Shown: positions 1 through 7,899, counted from the first letter of the stretch. The stretch is DNA of 12,273 nucleotides from Alphaproteobacteria bacterium (GCA_947373775.1 CANBZE010000030.1:1-12273); one strand, 5' to 3'. Translations and numbers: made by a program. The notes: generated from the letters alone by a model not told the origin.

Positions 1-5
1 CCCGG

Positions 6-97
6 CCATCCAACTTGGGATCGGCACGAAGTTGGATGGGCGGCTCGTGAAGCTTGCCCTCGGGCCGCGCTTCGCGCGATCCCGGGGGGCCGCCCAT
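6..97. repeat. Nested palindromic intergenic element
   Basis: Several inverted repeats are visible. An 11-bp perfect arm CCATCCAACTT (6-16) pairs with AAGTTGGATGG (29-39) around a 12-nt loop. A 9-bp arm ATGGGCGGC (36-44) pairs with GCCGCCCAT (89-97). Inside the latter, 57-64 pairs with 81-88 (one G.T wobble) and CGCGC (66-70) pairs with GCGCG (74-78) around a 3-nt loop. The first hairpin and the outer stem share bases 36-39, so they could be alternative folds. The element lies just past the cysS stop and resembles dispersed palindromic intergenic repeats of alphaproteobacteria. That assignment is inference, since only one copy is seen here and the left boundary is cut by the window edge. It has no T-run, so it is not a classical intrinsic terminator. 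Confidence 0.55.
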
Positions 98-119
98 GGT
101 GAGAAAATGAGGGCTCACC
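98..119 (-). terminator. Hairpin spanning the cysS stop codon
   Basis: GGTGAG (98-103) and CTCACC (114-119) form a 6-bp perfect inverted repeat with a 10-nt loop. On the minus strand the cysS stop TGA (117-115) lies inside the first arm and the loop carries a TTTT run. It directly adjoins the larger palindromic element at 6-97. It could help end cysS transcription or stabilise the mRNA 3' end. There is no U-tract after the second arm, so a terminator role is only a guess. Confidence 0.25.
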
Positions 120-1425
120 GCTTGACCTCCCATGTCGTGCCCTGCGGCCCGTCCTTGAAGACGATGCCCTTGGCAAGCCATTCGTCGCGGATGCGGTCGG
201 ACTCTTTGAAATTCTTGGCCTTGCGCGCGGCATTGCGCGCGGCGATGGCATCGGCGATGGCCACCGTATCCACCTTGGCCTTGCTGGCGATCTTGAGCTG
301 CACATTGGAGAAGCCCAGGAACCCCAGCCCGCCGGCCAGCGCCATCTCATCAGCCTGGTGCAGGCTGGCGATGGCGGCGGGGGTGTTGAGGTCGTCCGAC
401 AAAGCAGCAAAGAATTCGGCGTTCGGCGCCGGGTCCGCCAGCGGCTCGGTCACTTCATACCAGCGCTCCAGGGTCTTCCAGCTTTCCTTCAAGCCCACGA
501 TGGTGAAATCGATGGGCTGGCGATAGTGCGTGCGCAGCATGTTGAAGCGCAGCACTTCGCCCGGCCAGTCGGCCAACAGGTCGCGGATGGTGAAGAAGTT
601 GCCCAGGCTCTTGGACATCTTCTCGCCTTCCACCTGCAGGAAACCGTTATGCATCCAGACCTTGGCCAGCGGCGCGCCATGATGGGCGCCCTCGCTCTGG
701 GCGATCTCGTTCTCATGATGGGGAAATTGCAGGTCGATGCCACCGCCATGGATGTCGAAGGTGTCACCCAGATATTCCCCGGCCATCGCCGAACACTCAA
801 TGTGCCAGCCCGGACGCCCGCGGCCCCAGGGTGAATCCCAGCCTGGCAGATTCGCGTCCGATGGCTTCCACAGCACAAAGTCCATGGCGTTCTGCTTGTA
901 GGGCGCCACTTCGACCCGCGCGCCGGCCAGCATCTCGTCCACGCTGCGGCGCGACAGCTTGCCGTAATCGCCCTTGGACGAAACATTGAACAGGACATGG
1001 CCTTCGGCGGCATAGGCATGCCCGGCGGCGATCAGTTCCCCGATGATCCGGATCATCTGGGTAATATGTTCGGTGGCGCGCGGCGTCACGGACGGTGGCA
1101 GGTTGCCCAGCGCCGCCACATCCTCTTCATAGATGCGCGCGGTTTCCTCGGTCAGTTCGCGGATCGAGATGCCGCGCTGGGCGGCGCGTTCGTTGATCTT
1201 GTCGTCCACGTCGGTGATGTTGCGGACATAGGTGACATGAGCGTCGCCATAGGTGTGACGCAGCAGCCGGAACAATATGTCGAACACGATGACCGGACGC
1301 GCATTGCCGATATGGGCGAAGTCGTAAACCGTGGGGCCGCAGACATACATGCGGACATTCTTCGCATCGATGGGCGAAAAGTCGTCCTTGGTCTTGGTCA
1401 GGGTGTTGAAGAGGCGCAGGGACAT
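115..1425 (-). CDS. cysS: Cysteinyl-tRNA synthetase
   Basis: Charges tRNA-Cys with cysteine in the cytoplasm; class I aminoacyl-tRNA synthetase, 436 aa with the start chosen here, near the family's usual 450-460. The Rossmann core carries the HIGH-box variant HIGN (residues 38-41) after [12 protein letters not shown], and the second signature KMSKS is at 269-273. The four zinc ligands that discriminate cysteine in the E. coli enzyme are all present: C29, C211 (in WHIECS), H236 and E240 (in FPHHENE). The C-terminal helical anticodon region ends in WEVKR. I chose the ATG at 1425 because MSLRLFNTL aligns with family N-termini. An in-frame TTG at 1461 would add 12 unremarkable residues. Neither start has a clear Shine-Dalgarno site. 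The gene lies 91 bp after gltX and is the last of the minus-strand run. Confidence 0.96.
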   Translation of the reverse strand: MSLRLFNTLTKTKDDFSPIDAKNVRMYVCGPTVYDFAHIGNARPVIVFDILFRLLRHTYGDAHVTYVRNITDVDDKINERAAQRGISIRELTEETARIYEEDVAALGNLPPSVTPRATEHITQMIRIIGELIAAGHAYAAEGHVLFNVSSKGDYGKLSRRSVDEMLAGARVEVAPYKQNAMDFVLWKPSDANLPGWDSPWGRGRPGWHIECSAMAGEYLGDTFDIHGGGIDLQFPHHENEIAQSEGAHHGAPLAKVWMHNGFLQVEGEKMSKSLGNFFTIRDLLADWPGEVLRFNMLRTHYRQPIDFTIVGLKESWKTLERWYEVTEPLADPAPNAEFFAALSDDLNTPAAIASLHQADEMALAGGLGFLGFSNVQLKIASKAKVDTVAIADAIAARNAARKAKNFKESDRIRDEWLAKGIVFKDGPQGTTWEVKR

Positions 1426-1470
1426 GGCGTTGGCTCGAAAAGGGATGGAAGGATCAGGCAAGCGGAAACG

Positions 1471-1486
1471 GCAGCGAACTAGCTGC
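1471..1486 (-). other. Small hairpin between gltX and cysS
   Basis: The 91-bp gap between gltX and cysS contains GCAGC (1471-1475) and GCTGC (1482-1486), a 5-bp stem with a 6-nt loop, followed at 1489-1496 by the 8-bp palindrome ATTCGAAT. There is no T-run, so it is not a convincing terminator. The gap may hold a cysS promoter, but I see no clear -35/-10 pair. Confidence 0.2.
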
Positions 1487-1516
1487 TAATTCGAATCCCG
1501 GTCTGACACCACACCA

Positions 1517-2833
1517 TCACGCCGTTTGCCCTTTGAGCCGCGCCACAGACTTGTCGCGCCCGATCAGGGGTAACAGCTTTTTGAGTTCGGGTCCATGCTC
1601 GAGACCCGTCAGCGCCAGCCTTAACGGGTGAAACAGCCCCCTGCCCTTGGCCCCGGTTTCGGCGGAAACCGCCTTGGTCCAGGCGCCCCAGGTGGCTTCG
1701 TCCCACGGTTCGGGCGGCAACAGGGCGGCGGCTTTTTCGGCCAGGCCCGCATCCTCGATCACCGGCATCACCGGGCCGGTCACCAGCCTGGCCATGTCCA
1801 CGGCATCGGACAGCTTCATGAGATTGGGCTTCACCGCATCCCAGAACGCCTCACCCTGCGGCACGCGCGCCGCCACCGCGCTGTACGGCATGGCGTGCAG
1901 AGTTCGGGCATTCAGCGCATCCAGTTCTTCGGGTACGAAATGCGCCGGTGCCCTTCCAATTTTCGTGAAATCAAATTCCGCGGCCAGCTCGCCCAGCGAC
2001 TGGCGCGGCTCGACCGGATCACTGGTGCCGATCTTGGCCAGATAAGCCGCCACCGCCAGCGGCTCGATCCCCGCTTCGCGCAGGCTCTCCAGCGACAGTG
2101 AACCCAGCCGCTTGCTCAGCGCCTCGCCGCCCGCGCCCACCAGCAGCGGGAAATGCGCGAACTTGGGAATGGGACCGCCCAGGCCAACGAAGATTTCGAT
2201 CTGGGCCGCGGTGTTGGTGACGTGATCTTCGCCGCGGACCACATGGGTGATGGCCATGTCGATATCGTCGGCCACCGACGGCAGCGTATAAAGAAAGGCG
2301 CCGTCTTCGCGCACCAGCACCGGATCGGACATGGTGGCGGTGTCGATCTCCACCGGGCCGCGCACCAGGTCGGTCCAGCTCACCGGCGTGCGCGACAGCT
2401 TGAAACGCCAATGGGGCGCCCGCCCTTCGGCTTCCCACTTGGCCTTGTTGGCGGGCTCCAGCGAGGCCCGGTTGTAGATCGGCGGCAGCTTGCGCGCCGC
2501 CTGCAGGGAGCGCTGGCGGTCCAGCTCCCCTTCGGTTTCGTAACAGGGATAGACAAGCCCCGCCGCCTGCAACCGGTAGAAAGCGGCGCTATATTTGACC
2601 AGCCGGTTGATCTGGCGATCGGTGCCGTCATGACTCAGCCCCAGCCATGCCATGTCGCGGTAGATCGCTTCTTCAAACGCCTTGGTGGAACGCGCCGCAT
2701 CGGTATCGTCGATCCGCAGCAGGAACCGCCCGCCCAGTTTTTTTGCGAACAGCCAGTTGAGCAGCGCGGTGCGGGCGTTGCCGGCATGCAGCAGGCCGGT
2801 CGGCGATGGCGCGAAGCGAACGGTGACAGTCAT
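1517..2833 (-). CDS. gltX: Glutamyl-tRNA synthetase (second alphaproteobacterial type)
   Basis: Cytoplasmic class I enzyme that attaches glutamate to tRNA; 438 aa, slightly shorter than the common 460-480. The N-terminus RFAPSPTGLLHAGN is diagnostic, with HAGN (residues 16-19) as the HIGH box. The tRNA-acceptor region contains LYTLPSVADDIDMAITHV and VRGEDHVTN, and the KMSKS box is degenerate SKRLG (240-244). The four-cysteine zinc site of E. coli GluRS is absent; only one Cys (C97) lies in that region. Many alphaproteobacteria carry two GluRS proteins and use GatCAB for Gln-tRNA. This sequence resembles the shorter type with GLSKRLGSLS-like signatures, so it may charge tRNA-Gln, tRNA-Glu or both. 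Specificity cannot be read from the sequence alone. Its ATG overlaps the nadE stop (ATGA at 2830-2833), implying translational coupling. Confidence 0.95.
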   Translation of the reverse strand: MTVTVRFAPSPTGLLHAGNARTALLNWLFAKKLGGRFLLRIDDTDAARSTKAFEEAIYRDMAWLGLSHDGTDRQINRLVKYSAAFYRLQAAGLVYPCYETEGELDRQRSLQAARKLPPIYNRASLEPANKAKWEAEGRAPHWRFKLSRTPVSWTDLVRGPVEIDTATMSDPVLVREDGAFLYTLPSVADDIDMAITHVVRGEDHVTNTAAQIEIFVGLGGPIPKFAHFPLLVGAGGEALSKRLGSLSLESLREAGIEPLAVAAYLAKIGTSDPVEPRQSLGELAAEFDFTKIGRAPAHFVPEELDALNARTLHAMPYSAVAARVPQGEAFWDAVKPNLMKLSDAVDMARLVTGPVMPVIEDAGLAEKAAALLPPEPWDEATWGAWTKAVSAETGAKGRGLFHPLRLALTGLEHGPELKKLLPLIGRDKSVARLKGQTA

Positions 2834-4488
2834 CGCGCGTCCCGGAAAGCGTTGGTAATCGGATAGCGGCGGTCACGGCCGAAATTGCGGCTCGAGATCT
2901 TCACCCCCGGCGGCGCCTGGCGGCGTTTGTACTCGGAAATGTAGAGCAGATGCTCGATGCGCTTGACCGTAGCGGGATCGAAACCCTTGGCCACCGTCTG
3001 CTCAAAGCTGCATTCCTGCTCCACCAAACACTCCAAAATGCCGTCCAGGATGTCGTAAGGCGGCAGGGAATCCTGGTCGGTCTGGTCCGGCTTCAGCTCG
3101 GCGCTGGGCGGCTTGTCGATGATGCGCTCGGGAATCACGCGGCCTTGGGGCCACAGCGCGCCGGCCGGAGAATTCTGGTTGCGCCAGTGGCAAAGCCGGA
3201 ACACTTCGGTCTTATAAATGTCCTTCAGCACATTATAACCGCCGCACATGTCGCCATAGAGCGTGGCATAGCCCACGCTCATCTCGCTCTTGTTGCCGGT
3301 GGTCAGCACCATCGGACCGAACTTGTTGGACAGCGCCATCAGGATCACGCCGCGCAGGCGCGACTGGATATTCTCTTCGCTGGTATCGGCGTTGGTCCCG
3401 GCAAAGGGCGCCGCCAGGGTTTCGCCCATCGCCGCCACGGCGCGCTCGATCTCGATGGTCTCGTAGGTCACGCCCAGCATCCGGGCGCAGGCATCGGCGT
3501 CTTCCAGGCTTTCCCGGGAGGTATAGCGCGACGGCAGCATCACGCAGCGCACGCGGTCCGCGCCCAGCGCATCCACCGCCACCGCCGCCGACAGCGCCGA
3601 ATCGATGCCGCCGGACAGCCCCAGTACCACGCCGGGAAAGCGGTTCTTGTTCACGTAATCGCGCAGCGCCACCATCATGGCGTGGTAAACTTGGCTGGAG
3701 CGATCCTGCGCCACGAAGGTGTCGCCCGGCGCGCAGGCCCATTTGCCGCCGCCATCGCGCTGCCAGTCGGTGACAATGACGTGCTCTTCCCAGCTCGGTA
3801 ACGCCATCGCGATGCGTCCGTCGGCGTTCAGCACAAAACTCGCGCCGTCATAGACCACCTCATCCTGCCCGCCGAGCTGGTTGAGATAGATCAGCGGCAC
3901 GCCGGTCTCGTGGATGCGGGCGGCGGCCAGCTTCAGCCGTACATCTTCCTTGCCGGCCTCGAAGGGCGAGCCGTTGGGCACGCAGAAAATCTCCGCGCCC
4001 GCATCGGCCAGCCAGATGGTGACATCCTGTTTCCAGATGTCCTCGCAGATGGGAACGCCCAGCTTGACGCCGCGTACCGTCATCGGCTCGGGCGTGAGGC
4101 TCTGGGTGAAAACGCGTTTCTCATCGAACACGCCGTAATTGGGCAGTTCATACTTGAATGTCAGGCGCTGGACCTTGCCCCCGTCCAGCAGCGCCACGGC
4201 ATTATAAAGCTCGGCATGTTCGACCCAGGGCGTGCCCATCAGGATGGCGGGGCCGCCATCGGCGGTGTCCCTGGCCAGTTCCTCCACCGCGGCGCGGGCG
4301 TCTTCCTGCAGCGCCGGCTTCAGCACCAAGTCTTCGGGCGAATAGCCCACGATGAACAATTCGGAAAACAGGATGACGTCGGCATCCATCGCCCTGGCCC
4401 GGGCGGCGCGGGCGCGCGCCAGGTTGCCGGCGATGTCGCCCACCACCGGGTTCAGCTGGGCCAATGCGATACGGTAACGGTCCGTCAT
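2830..4488 (-). CDS. nadE: Glutamine-dependent NAD+ synthetase
   Basis: Catalyses the last step of NAD synthesis: nicotinic acid adenine dinucleotide plus ATP and glutamine-derived ammonia gives NAD. At 552 aa it is the two-domain form. The N-terminal nitrilase-like glutaminase domain (about 1-260) has the catalytic triad Glu43 (FSELF), Lys112 (FKYELPN) and Cys148 (VPICEDIW). The C-terminal synthetase domain has the ATP-pyrophosphatase P-loop SGGIDS (292-297), then TTGNKSE and GGYNVLKDIYKTEV. The end, ISSRNFGRDRRYPI, is typical of this form. The ATG at 4488 lies 32 bp after the oxidoreductase stop, and the gene ends in a 4-bp overlap with gltX. With the glutaminase half intact it should work on glutamine rather than needing free ammonia. 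I see no truncation or missing key residue. Confidence 0.96.
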   Translation of the reverse strand: MTDRYRIALAQLNPVVGDIAGNLARARAARARAMDADVILFSELFIVGYSPEDLVLKPALQEDARAAVEELARDTADGGPAILMGTPWVEHAELYNAVALLDGGKVQRLTFKYELPNYGVFDEKRVFTQSLTPEPMTVRGVKLGVPICEDIWKQDVTIWLADAGAEIFCVPNGSPFEAGKEDVRLKLAAARIHETGVPLIYLNQLGGQDEVVYDGASFVLNADGRIAMALPSWEEHVIVTDWQRDGGGKWACAPGDTFVAQDRSSQVYHAMMVALRDYVNKNRFPGVVLGLSGGIDSALSAAVAVDALGADRVRCVMLPSRYTSRESLEDADACARMLGVTYETIEIERAVAAMGETLAAPFAGTNADTSEENIQSRLRGVILMALSNKFGPMVLTTGNKSEMSVGYATLYGDMCGGYNVLKDIYKTEVFRLCHWRNQNSPAGALWPQGRVIPERIIDKPPSAELKPDQTDQDSLPPYDILDGILECLVEQECSFEQTVAKGFDPATVKRIEHLLYISEYKRRQAPPGVKISSRNFGRDRRYPITNAFRDAR

Positions 4489-4520
4489 GACCGATATCTA
4501 CAGGGCTAAAGGGATAGGTA

Positions 4521-5495
4521 CTAGCGGCTCGCCGCGATGCGGCGTTGCGCCGAGCGCACAGCGACGCCCGAGGCGTCCTCGATCCACAGCGCGGTTTCCA
4601 GCGCCTGGGCGGCCTGTTCGGGGGTCACCAGCGCATCGGTGCCGGCTTGCGCGGCGGCCACAAAGCCGGCCACGGATTCGCCCAACGGATCGCCCAGTTC
4701 CAGCGCGCCCAGGGGGCGTGGCGTGGTGTTGGTCACGGTGCGGGACAGGAAGTCGATTTCCACCACACCATCAGCATAAACCGCGCGCAACCCGCGCTTG
4801 CGTTCATTGGCGACGCGGCTGGTTTCCAGCTTGGCGATGGTGCCGCTGGCAAAGCGCAGAATGGCGAACACTTCGTCGGCATGGGGGCCATATTCGACCA
4901 GGCCTTCGGCGCGCACATCGGCGACCGCGCCCGGCACCAGGGCATGCACCAGGTCCAGATCGTGGATCATCAGGTCCAGCACCACCGAAACATCATCGCC
5001 GCGGCCGGTCCAGGGACCCTGGCGCCAGCAGGTGATTTCCTGTGGGGTTTCCGACACGTCCAGAAGGCCCGTGCGGGCGAAGACAAAGCGTTCCTGGTGG
5101 CCGACGGACAAGACGCGGCCAACTTCGCGCGACAGCGCCACCAGTTCGGCGGCTTCTTCCAGGGTGGTGGCGATGGGCTTTTCCACCAGCACATGGGCGC
5201 CGGCTTTCAGGAAATCGCGCACGATCTCGGCATGCGTGATGGCGGGTGAGCAGATGCTGACCAGATCCACCTTGCCCAGCAGTTCGCGCCAGTCGGACAC
5301 GGTCTTGCAGCCATGATGCGCCCTGGCCTTGGCCAGCATCTCGGCATTGGGATCGGCGATGGCGTACAGTTCGACGTCCTGGCCGGATTGGGCCAGGCTC
5401 TTGTACTTGGTGGCGTGGTGATGACCGAAAACGCCAGCGCCGATGACGGCAGCTTTCAGCGGTCCACTTTCGGGCACGCGGCGACGCAGAAACAA
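4521..5495 (-). CDS. Gfo/Idh/MocA family NAD(P)-dependent oxidoreductase
   Basis: An NAD(P)-dependent dehydrogenase, probably acting on a sugar or sugar nucleotide. With the start used here it is 324 aa. The Rossmann glycine motif GAGVFG is at about 19-24, the family EKP motif at 105-107 (VLVEKPIATT), then GHQERF at 132-137 and MIHDLDL at 176-182 with the likely catalytic His178. The GHxERF and MIHDxDL signatures resemble UDP-GlcNAc 3-dehydrogenases (GnnA/WlbA type) that feed lipid A or surface sugar synthesis. That substrate is inference, because no aminotransferase partner is nearby. There is no ATG start. Candidates are TTG 5495 (GGGGA 10 nt upstream, used here), GTG 5477 (shortest leader before the Rossmann fold) and TTG 5561. 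The frame stays open back to 5561. It lies upstream of nadE in the same run. Confidence 0.88.
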   Translation of the reverse strand: MFLRRRVPESGPLKAAVIGAGVFGHHHATKYKSLAQSGQDVELYAIADPNAEMLAKARAHHGCKTVSDWRELLGKVDLVSICSPAITHAEIVRDFLKAGAHVLVEKPIATTLEEAAELVALSREVGRVLSVGHQERFVFARTGLLDVSETPQEITCWRQGPWTGRGDDVSVVLDLMIHDLDLVHALVPGAVADVRAEGLVEYGPHADEVFAILRFASGTIAKLETSRVANERKRGLRAVYADGVVEIDFLSRTVTNTTPRPLGALELGDPLGESVAGFVAAAQAGTDALVTPEQAAQALETALWIEDASGVAVRSAQRRIAASR

Positions 5496-5606
5496 GGCTT
5501 TGATTTCCCCGGGCAAAGTCTGGCGTGGATTAGGGACTGCGCCACTTCGAGTCGCCAGCAAACAAATGTTGCGGCATGTTACTATCTAACCCGCTGGAAA
5601 TACTTG

Positions 5607-6359
5607 CTATTTTTCGGGTACGGACGCCATCAAGGACGCCAGGGCGGCGACTATTAAATAGGCAAGCATCAGGGGCGCCAGCCCGATCAGCAGGGCGCCT
5701 GTGACATCGGCAAAGGCGCTGCAGTTCAGCCAGGGATAGGCCGAGCCCACGAACAGGAACTGGATGCCCACCACCGCCGCAATGCCGAACAGGAAGGCGC
5801 GCAAGGTGGGGCCCAGGGCTTGCGGCCGGTCGCCGGCTTCCAGCCGGATCAAGCCGGCCTGCAGCTTCAGCCGCGAGGCGGCGCTGGCGAGATAAATGAT
5901 GGCCAGCAGCCAGGCGAAGGCCGCGGCGAAAACACGCCCGCCATCCATGGTGCAGGCGTACAGCGACGAGAACAGCGCCCGCTGCCCGGGCACCACGAAG
6001 AAGATGGCGTTCTCCAGAGCGCCGGCGCCGCCGCGGTCAATATTGGCGGGCGCGACGAATGCCTGGTTGAGGAAGCTGAGAGCCACGAACAGCAGGAACA
6101 CCACTTCGTTGAAGCCGGGGATCAGGTGGTGCGGCCGAAATCGCGTGGCCCAGGGCGCGCCGCTGACATGGGCGGCCGAAACCCCAAAGCCTCCCACGAA
6201 CAACAGGCCCATGGCGGTGAACAGCAGGGCGCAGATACCGATGCCAAGCAGCGAGGAATCCAGCGGCATGCCCTGAAGGATGGCGAGGCGCAGGGCATGG
6301 GCGCCCGCGAACAGGCAGAAAATGATCCAGCCCTTCGCGAGAAGACGAGCAATACCCAT
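5607..6359 (-). CDS. Hypothetical multi-pass membrane protein
   Basis: I do not recognise a family. The 250-aa protein has about six hydrophobic segments, near residues 9-29, 36-60, 84-103, 142-161, 187-208 and 219-245, plus a less hydrophobic stretch at 115-135. Between them lie a short basic, His-containing loop (WATRFRPHHLIPGF, 70-83) and a charged loop at 163-186 (SRLKLQAGLIRLEAGD). Scattered cysteines (15, 43, 136, 213) form no obvious motif. There is no signal peptide apart from the first helix. The ATG at 6359 is only 6 bp after the aroG stop, so the two are probably cotranscribed and perhaps translationally coupled. Nothing in the sequence shows an aromatic-pathway role. The codon pattern and GC look like the neighbours, so there is no sign of recent transfer. 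Confidence 0.8.
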   Translation of the reverse strand: MGIARLLAKGWIIFCLFAGAHALRLAILQGMPLDSSLLGIGICALLFTAMGLLFVGGFGVSAAHVSGAPWATRFRPHHLIPGFNEVVFLLFVALSFLNQAFVAPANIDRGGAGALENAIFFVVPGQRALFSSLYACTMDGGRVFAAAFAWLLAIIYLASAASRLKLQAGLIRLEAGDRPQALGPTLRAFLFGIAAVVGIQFLFVGSAYPWLNCSAFADVTGALLIGLAPLMLAYLIVAALASLMASVPEK

Positions 6360-6365
6360 ACGTGA

Positions 6366-7760
6366 TCAGGCCGAGGCGGCCAGCCCGGTCTGTTTCATCC
6401 GCTCGTCGCGAATGCCCTGCGCGATCAGGAACGCCAGTTCCAATGCCTGGCTGGCATTCAGGCGCGGATCGCAGGCAGTTTGATAACGATCAGCAAGATC
6501 GATTTCCTTCAGGCCCTGGGCGCCGCCCAGGCATTCGGTGACGTTCTGCCCGGTCATCTCGAAATGCACGCCGCCGGCATGGGTGCCTTCGGCGCGGTGG
6601 ATGGCGAAGAAACTGCGCACTTCTTCCAGCACCCGCTCGACCGGGCGGGTCTTGTAGCCGGACTGCAGCTTGATGGTGTTGCCGTGCATGGGATCGGACG
6701 ACCACACAACGGACGCGCCTTCACGCTTCACCGCGCGCACCAAAGCGGGCAGCTTGTCTGCGATCTTGTCGGCGCCGAAGCGGGCGATCAGGGTCAAGCG
6801 GCCGGGGATGTTGGCGGGATTGAGCGCCGCGATCAGGCGGAGCAGGTCATCCGGCTCCAGCGAGGGACCGCATTTCAGGCCGATCGGGTTCTTGATGCCG
6901 CGCATGAACTCGACATGGGCGCCGTCCAGCTGGCGGGTGCGGTCACCGATCCACAGCATGTGCGCGGAGGTGTCGTACCAGTCGCCGCTGGTGGAATCGA
7001 CGCGCGTCATCGCCTGCTCGTACGGCAGCAGCAGCGCTTCGTGGCTGGTGTAGAAATCCGTGCCGCGCAGCTGCGGCACCGACGTGGAGGTGATGCCGAT
7101 TGCGTCCATGAATTCGAGCGTTTCGGAGATACGCTGTGCGAGACCTTTATATTGTTCGCCGGCCGGCGAGTCCGCTATGAAGCCCAGCATCCAACGATGG
7201 ACATTGTGCAGGTCGGCATAGCCGCCCTGCGCGAAAGCGCGCAGCAGGTTGAGCGTCGCCGCCGACTGGGCATTGGCCTGCAACAGACGCTGCGGATCGG
7301 GGATGCGCGCTTGCGGCGTGAATTCGCTGCCATTGATGTTGTCGCCGCGATAGGAGGGCAGCTTGACGCCGTTCTGGGTCTCGAAATCGTCGGAGCGCGG
7401 CTTGGCGAACTGGCCGGCGATGCGGCCCACTTTCACCACCGGCACGCCGGCGGCAAAGGTCAGCACCACCGCCATCTGCAGCAGCACGCGGAAGGTGTCG
7501 CGGATATTGTCGGGATGGAATTCGGCGAAGCTTTCGGCGCAGTCCCCGCCCTGCAGCAGGAACGCCTTGCCTTCGGCCACCTGGCCCAGGCCCGCCATCA
7601 GGCTGCGCGCTTCACCGGCGAACACCAGCGGCGGATGAGTCCTGAGCTGGCCCAGGACGCGGTCCAGCGCCGCCTTGTCCGGATAGTCCGGCATCTGACG
7701 GGCGGTCTTTTCCTGCCAAGTCTGCGGGGTCCAACTCTGGGCCACGATCGAAAACTCCAT
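6366..7760 (-). CDS. aroG: Class II DAHP synthase
   Basis: Condenses phosphoenolpyruvate and erythrose-4-phosphate to 3-deoxy-D-arabino-heptulosonate 7-phosphate, the committed step of aromatic amino acid synthesis. It is the class II (plant/mycobacterial) type, 464 aa. The predicted metal ligands are Cys74 (QGGDCAESF), His359 (SDPMHGNT), Glu401 ([15 protein letters not shown]) and Asp431 (ACDPRLNAS), matching the C/H/E/D set of the M. tuberculosis enzyme. KCGPS (296-300) and [11 protein letters not shown] are also conserved. The N-terminus is short, starting almost at WTPQTWQ, and lacks the long extension of the mycobacterial protein. I chose ATG 7760; an in-frame GTG at 7793 adds 11 atypical residues. 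It is the first gene of the minus-strand run and is divergent from the retropepsin-like gene. No leader peptide or attenuator is evident upstream. Confidence 0.95.
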   Translation of the reverse strand: MEFSIVAQSWTPQTWQEKTARQMPDYPDKAALDRVLGQLRTHPPLVFAGEARSLMAGLGQVAEGKAFLLQGGDCAESFAEFHPDNIRDTFRVLLQMAVVLTFAAGVPVVKVGRIAGQFAKPRSDDFETQNGVKLPSYRGDNINGSEFTPQARIPDPQRLLQANAQSAATLNLLRAFAQGGYADLHNVHRWMLGFIADSPAGEQYKGLAQRISETLEFMDAIGITSTSVPQLRGTDFYTSHEALLLPYEQAMTRVDSTSGDWYDTSAHMLWIGDRTRQLDGAHVEFMRGIKNPIGLKCGPSLEPDDLLRLIAALNPANIPGRLTLIARFGADKIADKLPALVRAVKREGASVVWSSDPMHGNTIKLQSGYKTRPVERVLEEVRSFFAIHRAEGTHAGGVHFEMTGQNVTECLGGAQGLKEIDLADRYQTACDPRLNASQALELAFLIAQGIRDERMKQTGLAASA

Positions 7761-7815
7761 AACGGGCGCTGGATATAGGAGATTGGGGGCCACTTTACCA
7801 GCATTTGGCCAGCCC

Positions 7816-7841
7816 GGGGCGGGACGGGCCGGAGCCGCCCC
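7816..7841. repeat. GC-rich inverted repeat in the divergent spacer
   Basis: GGGGCGG (7816-7822) pairs with CCGCCCC (7835-7841) around a 12-nt loop. It lies midway between the divergent starts of aroG (7760) and the secreted protein (7900). It could be an operator or a barrier hairpin. In such GC-rich sequence a 7-bp match is not strongly significant. Confidence 0.3.
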
Positions 7842-7843
7842 GG

Positions 7844-7864
7844 CGGCCGGTTTCCGGCCGGTTT
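7844..7864. promoter_or_regulatory. Tandem 10-bp direct repeat just upstream of a TATAAT box
   Basis: CGGCCGGTTT occurs twice, at 7844-7853 and 7855-7864, with an 11-bp period, close to one helical turn. Each unit contains the palindrome CGGCCG. The pair covers the place where a -35 element would lie for the TATAAT box at 7869-7874, where no good -35 is seen. This arrangement would suit two side-by-side regulator sites. The function is inferred from position only. Confidence 0.35.
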
Positions 7865-7868
7865 ATGG

Positions 7869-7874
7869 TATAAT
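7869..7874 (+). promoter_or_regulatory. Candidate -10 box for the retropepsin-like gene
   Basis: A perfect TATAAT hexamer stands in otherwise very GC-rich sequence, 25 bp before the ATG at 7900. No TTGACA-like -35 is found 16-18 bp upstream; that place is taken by the tandem repeat. A purine-rich GGTGGGG (7888-7894), 5 nt before the ATG, is the likely ribosome binding site. The transcript would have a short leader of roughly 20 nt. Confidence 0.45.
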
Positions 7875-7899
7875 CCGGCGGGCTTTTGGTGGGGCATGC

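Noticed and set aside
1..97. Minus-strand open frame from ATG at 97 running off the window edge
   Set aside because: Only 32 codons are visible, its content is explained by the palindromes, and no domain is recognisable. It could still be a real gene start, so it is kept here as a note.
1490..1501. TTCGAATCCCGG between gltX and cysS, like a tRNA T-loop and possible attachment site
   Set aside because: The 5' T-stem partner, anticodon arm, acceptor pairing and a properly placed CCA are all missing, and no integrase is nearby.
6480..7778. A 432-codon plus-strand frame opposite aroG
   Set aside because: The minus strand encodes class II DAHP synthase with all metal ligands. The plus frame has no recognisable domain and reflects GC-rich codon bias.
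7761..7793. Longer aroG start at GTG 7793
   Set aside because: The added 11 residues do not look like the family N-terminus, and ATG 7760 begins next to the conserved WTPQTWQ.
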